Of a DNA stretch of 64,000 nt, positions 63,037 to 64,000 are shown piece by piece (within the stretch, counting starts at the first letter, position 1; every line of letters begins with the position of its first letter). The notes below the pieces were generated by a model. That model ran no database searches. It was not told the origin of the DNA and worked only from the letters and a program-made list of their open reading frames with translations. The stretch is taken from the NCBI RefSeq assembly GCF_030817175.1, contig NZ_JAUSYY010000001.1, positions 2,356,001-2,420,000 of the forward strand, read 5' to 3'. This stretch comes from Agromyces ramosus (GTDB lineage: Bacteria > Actinomycetota > Actinomycetes > Actinomycetales > Microbacteriaceae). The translations under genes and the position numbers were made by a program.

Positions 63037-64000
63037 ATGACGAACGCAACCACTGAAGCCACCGTCCTCGACCAGCTCGACGGCGGGCTCTTCATCGGCG
63101 GCGAATGGGTCGCCGCCGAGGGCGGCAAGACCCTCACGGTCACCGACCCGGCGACCGGCAAGACGATCAAGGAGATCGCGGATGCCTCCGTCGCCGACGG
63201 CATTCGTGCCCTCGACGCGGCCGTTGCCGCGCAAGACGCGTGGGCGGCCACCGCGCCCCGCGAGCGCGGGGAGCTCCTCCGTCGCGCGTTCGACCTCCTC
63301 CAGGAGCGGAAGGAGGAGTTCGCACTCCTCATGACCCTCGAGATGGGCAAGCCCCTCGCCGAGGCCCGCGGAGAGGTCGCGTACGGCGGCGAGTTCCTCC
63401 GCTGGTTCAGCGAGGAGGCCGTGCGCATCAGCGGTCGATACGGGCTGAACCCCGAGGGCACCGGGCGCATGATCGTGTCGCAGCGACCGGTCGGCCCGTC
63501 GTTCTTCATCACGCCGTGGAACTTCCCGCTCGCGATGGCGACTCGCAAGATCGCCCCCGCCCTCGCCGCGGGCTGCACCGTCGTGATCAAGCCGCCGGCG
63601 CTCACCCCGCTCACGACGCTCGCGTTCGTGCAGCTCCTCGAGGAGGTGGGCCTGCCCGCCGGCGTGGTGAACGTCATCGCGACGAGCACCTCGTCGAAGG
63701 TGTCGGGCCCGATCATCGCCGACCCGCGCCTGCGCAAGCTGAGCTTCACCGGCTCGACCGAGGTCGGTCGCAGCCTCATGCAGCAGGCCGCGCAGGGCAT
63801 CCTCCGCACGAGCATGGAGCTCGGCGGCAACGCCCCGTTCGTCGTCTTCCAGGACGCCGACCTCGACAAGGCGGTCGACGGCGCGATGATGGCGAAGTTC
63901 CGCAACATCGGCCAGGCCTGCACGGCGGCCAACCGCTTCATCGTGCACGAATCGGTCGCCGAGGAGTTCGCCGACCGCGTCGCCGAGCGCGTGAAGGCCA
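63037..64000 (+). CDS. gabD: Succinate-semialdehyde dehydrogenase, 5' portion
   Basis: 321 residues visible from ATG 63037 (the family is about 480); the gene runs off the window end. Aldehyde dehydrogenase motifs: FIGGEWVAAEGG, FFITPWNFPLAMATRKIAPALAAG, SFTGSTEVGR, general base Glu in MELGGNAPFVVF, and the catalytic Cys in GQACTAANRF. The TPWNFPLAM and NRF context matches GabD-type enzymes. It oxidises succinate semialdehyde to succinate, completing the GABA shunt begun by GabT. Confidence 0.93.
   Translation, partial: MTNATTEATVLDQLDGGLFIGGEWVAAEGGKTLTVTDPATGKTIKEIADASVADGIRALDAAVAAQDAWAATAPRERGELLRRAFDLLQERKEEFALLMTLEMGKPLAEARGEVAYGGEFLRWFSEEAVRISGRYGLNPEGTGRMIVSQRPVGPSFFITPWNFPLAMATRKIAPALAAGCTVVIKPPALTPLTTLAFVQLLEEVGLPAGVVNVIATSTSSKVSGPIIADPRLRKLSFTGSTEVGRSLMQQAAQGILRTSMELGGNAPFVVFQDADLDKAVDGAMMAKFRNIGQACTAANRFIVHESVAEEFADRVAERVKA

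Overview
This 64-kb window comes from a very GC-rich actinobacterium, most likely of the family Microbacteriaceae (an Agromyces-like organism). I infer this from the extreme G+C at third codon positions, the frequent GTG starts, ATGA/GTGA stop-start overlaps, and the recurrent GGATGC/GCATCC hexamer in codon pairs such as GAT-GCC and GCA-TCC. Coding density is high. No stretch of more than about 225 bases lacks a gene, and I see no rRNA, insertion sequence, integrase or CRISPR array.

Layout. (1) 1-11708: the distal part of a phage-tail-like contractile injection system (CIS), all on the plus strand and tightly coupled. In order: sheath (cut by the window edge), tube, tail assembly protein, a 52-residue protein, a 711-residue protein with repeated VQR/LQR tripeptides, second tube-like protein, LysM baseplate protein, VgrG-like spike, gp25-like wedge, gp6/J-like baseplate, gpI-like tail protein, and a zinc-ribbon membrane protein that could be the membrane adaptor. 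A convergent AAA-ATPase/SARP regulator (11868-14366) follows a hairpin. (2) 14558-20893: tRNA-Thr(GGT) and tRNA-Met(CAT), a probably truncated methyltransferase, a NarL-type two-component pair, a small membrane protein, a membrane-anchored tandem DJ-1/PfpI protein, and a divergent HxlR regulator/MFS exporter pair. (3) 21011-31852: polysaccharide degradation, with a 1.8-1.9 kDa-residue-scale (about 1,900 residue) secreted glycosidase and a PL11-type rhamnogalacturonan lyase; a META-domain lipoprotein and DNA polymerase IV lie between them. (4) 32065-37426: a small unknown protein, two coupled GAF-ANTAR regulators, a DEAD-box helicase, and a run of small membrane proteins. (5) 37448-46601: envelope functions, namely a glycosyltransferase, membrane-anchored esterase, metallophosphoesterase, cardiolipin synthase, Stealth-type sugar phosphotransferase and fatty acid desaturase. 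(6) 46748-58574: a luciferase-like monooxygenase, class V aminotransferase, orphan PstS-like lipoprotein, bile-acid-symporter-family transporter, FBP zinc-finger protein, SGNH hydrolase, DUF1254 protein, DUF1918 protein, secreted M14 carboxypeptidase and GH1 beta-glucosidase. (7) 58580-64000: a PucR-type regulator divergent from gabT - glutamate-type dehydrogenase - gabD (cut by the window end), a GABA catabolic unit.

The CIS genes form one machine: sheath and tube make the contractile barrel, while LysM, gp25, J and I proteins form the baseplate around the VgrG spike. The carbohydrate genes share LacI-type operator-like palindromes and look like separately induced secreted enzymes. In the gab unit the dehydrogenase can regenerate the 2-oxoglutarate that GabT consumes.

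Quality note: four genes (MFS exporter, large glycosidase, metallophosphoesterase, Stealth protein) are each broken by exactly one base in a G or C run. That pattern suggests sequencing indels more than four independent gene deaths.
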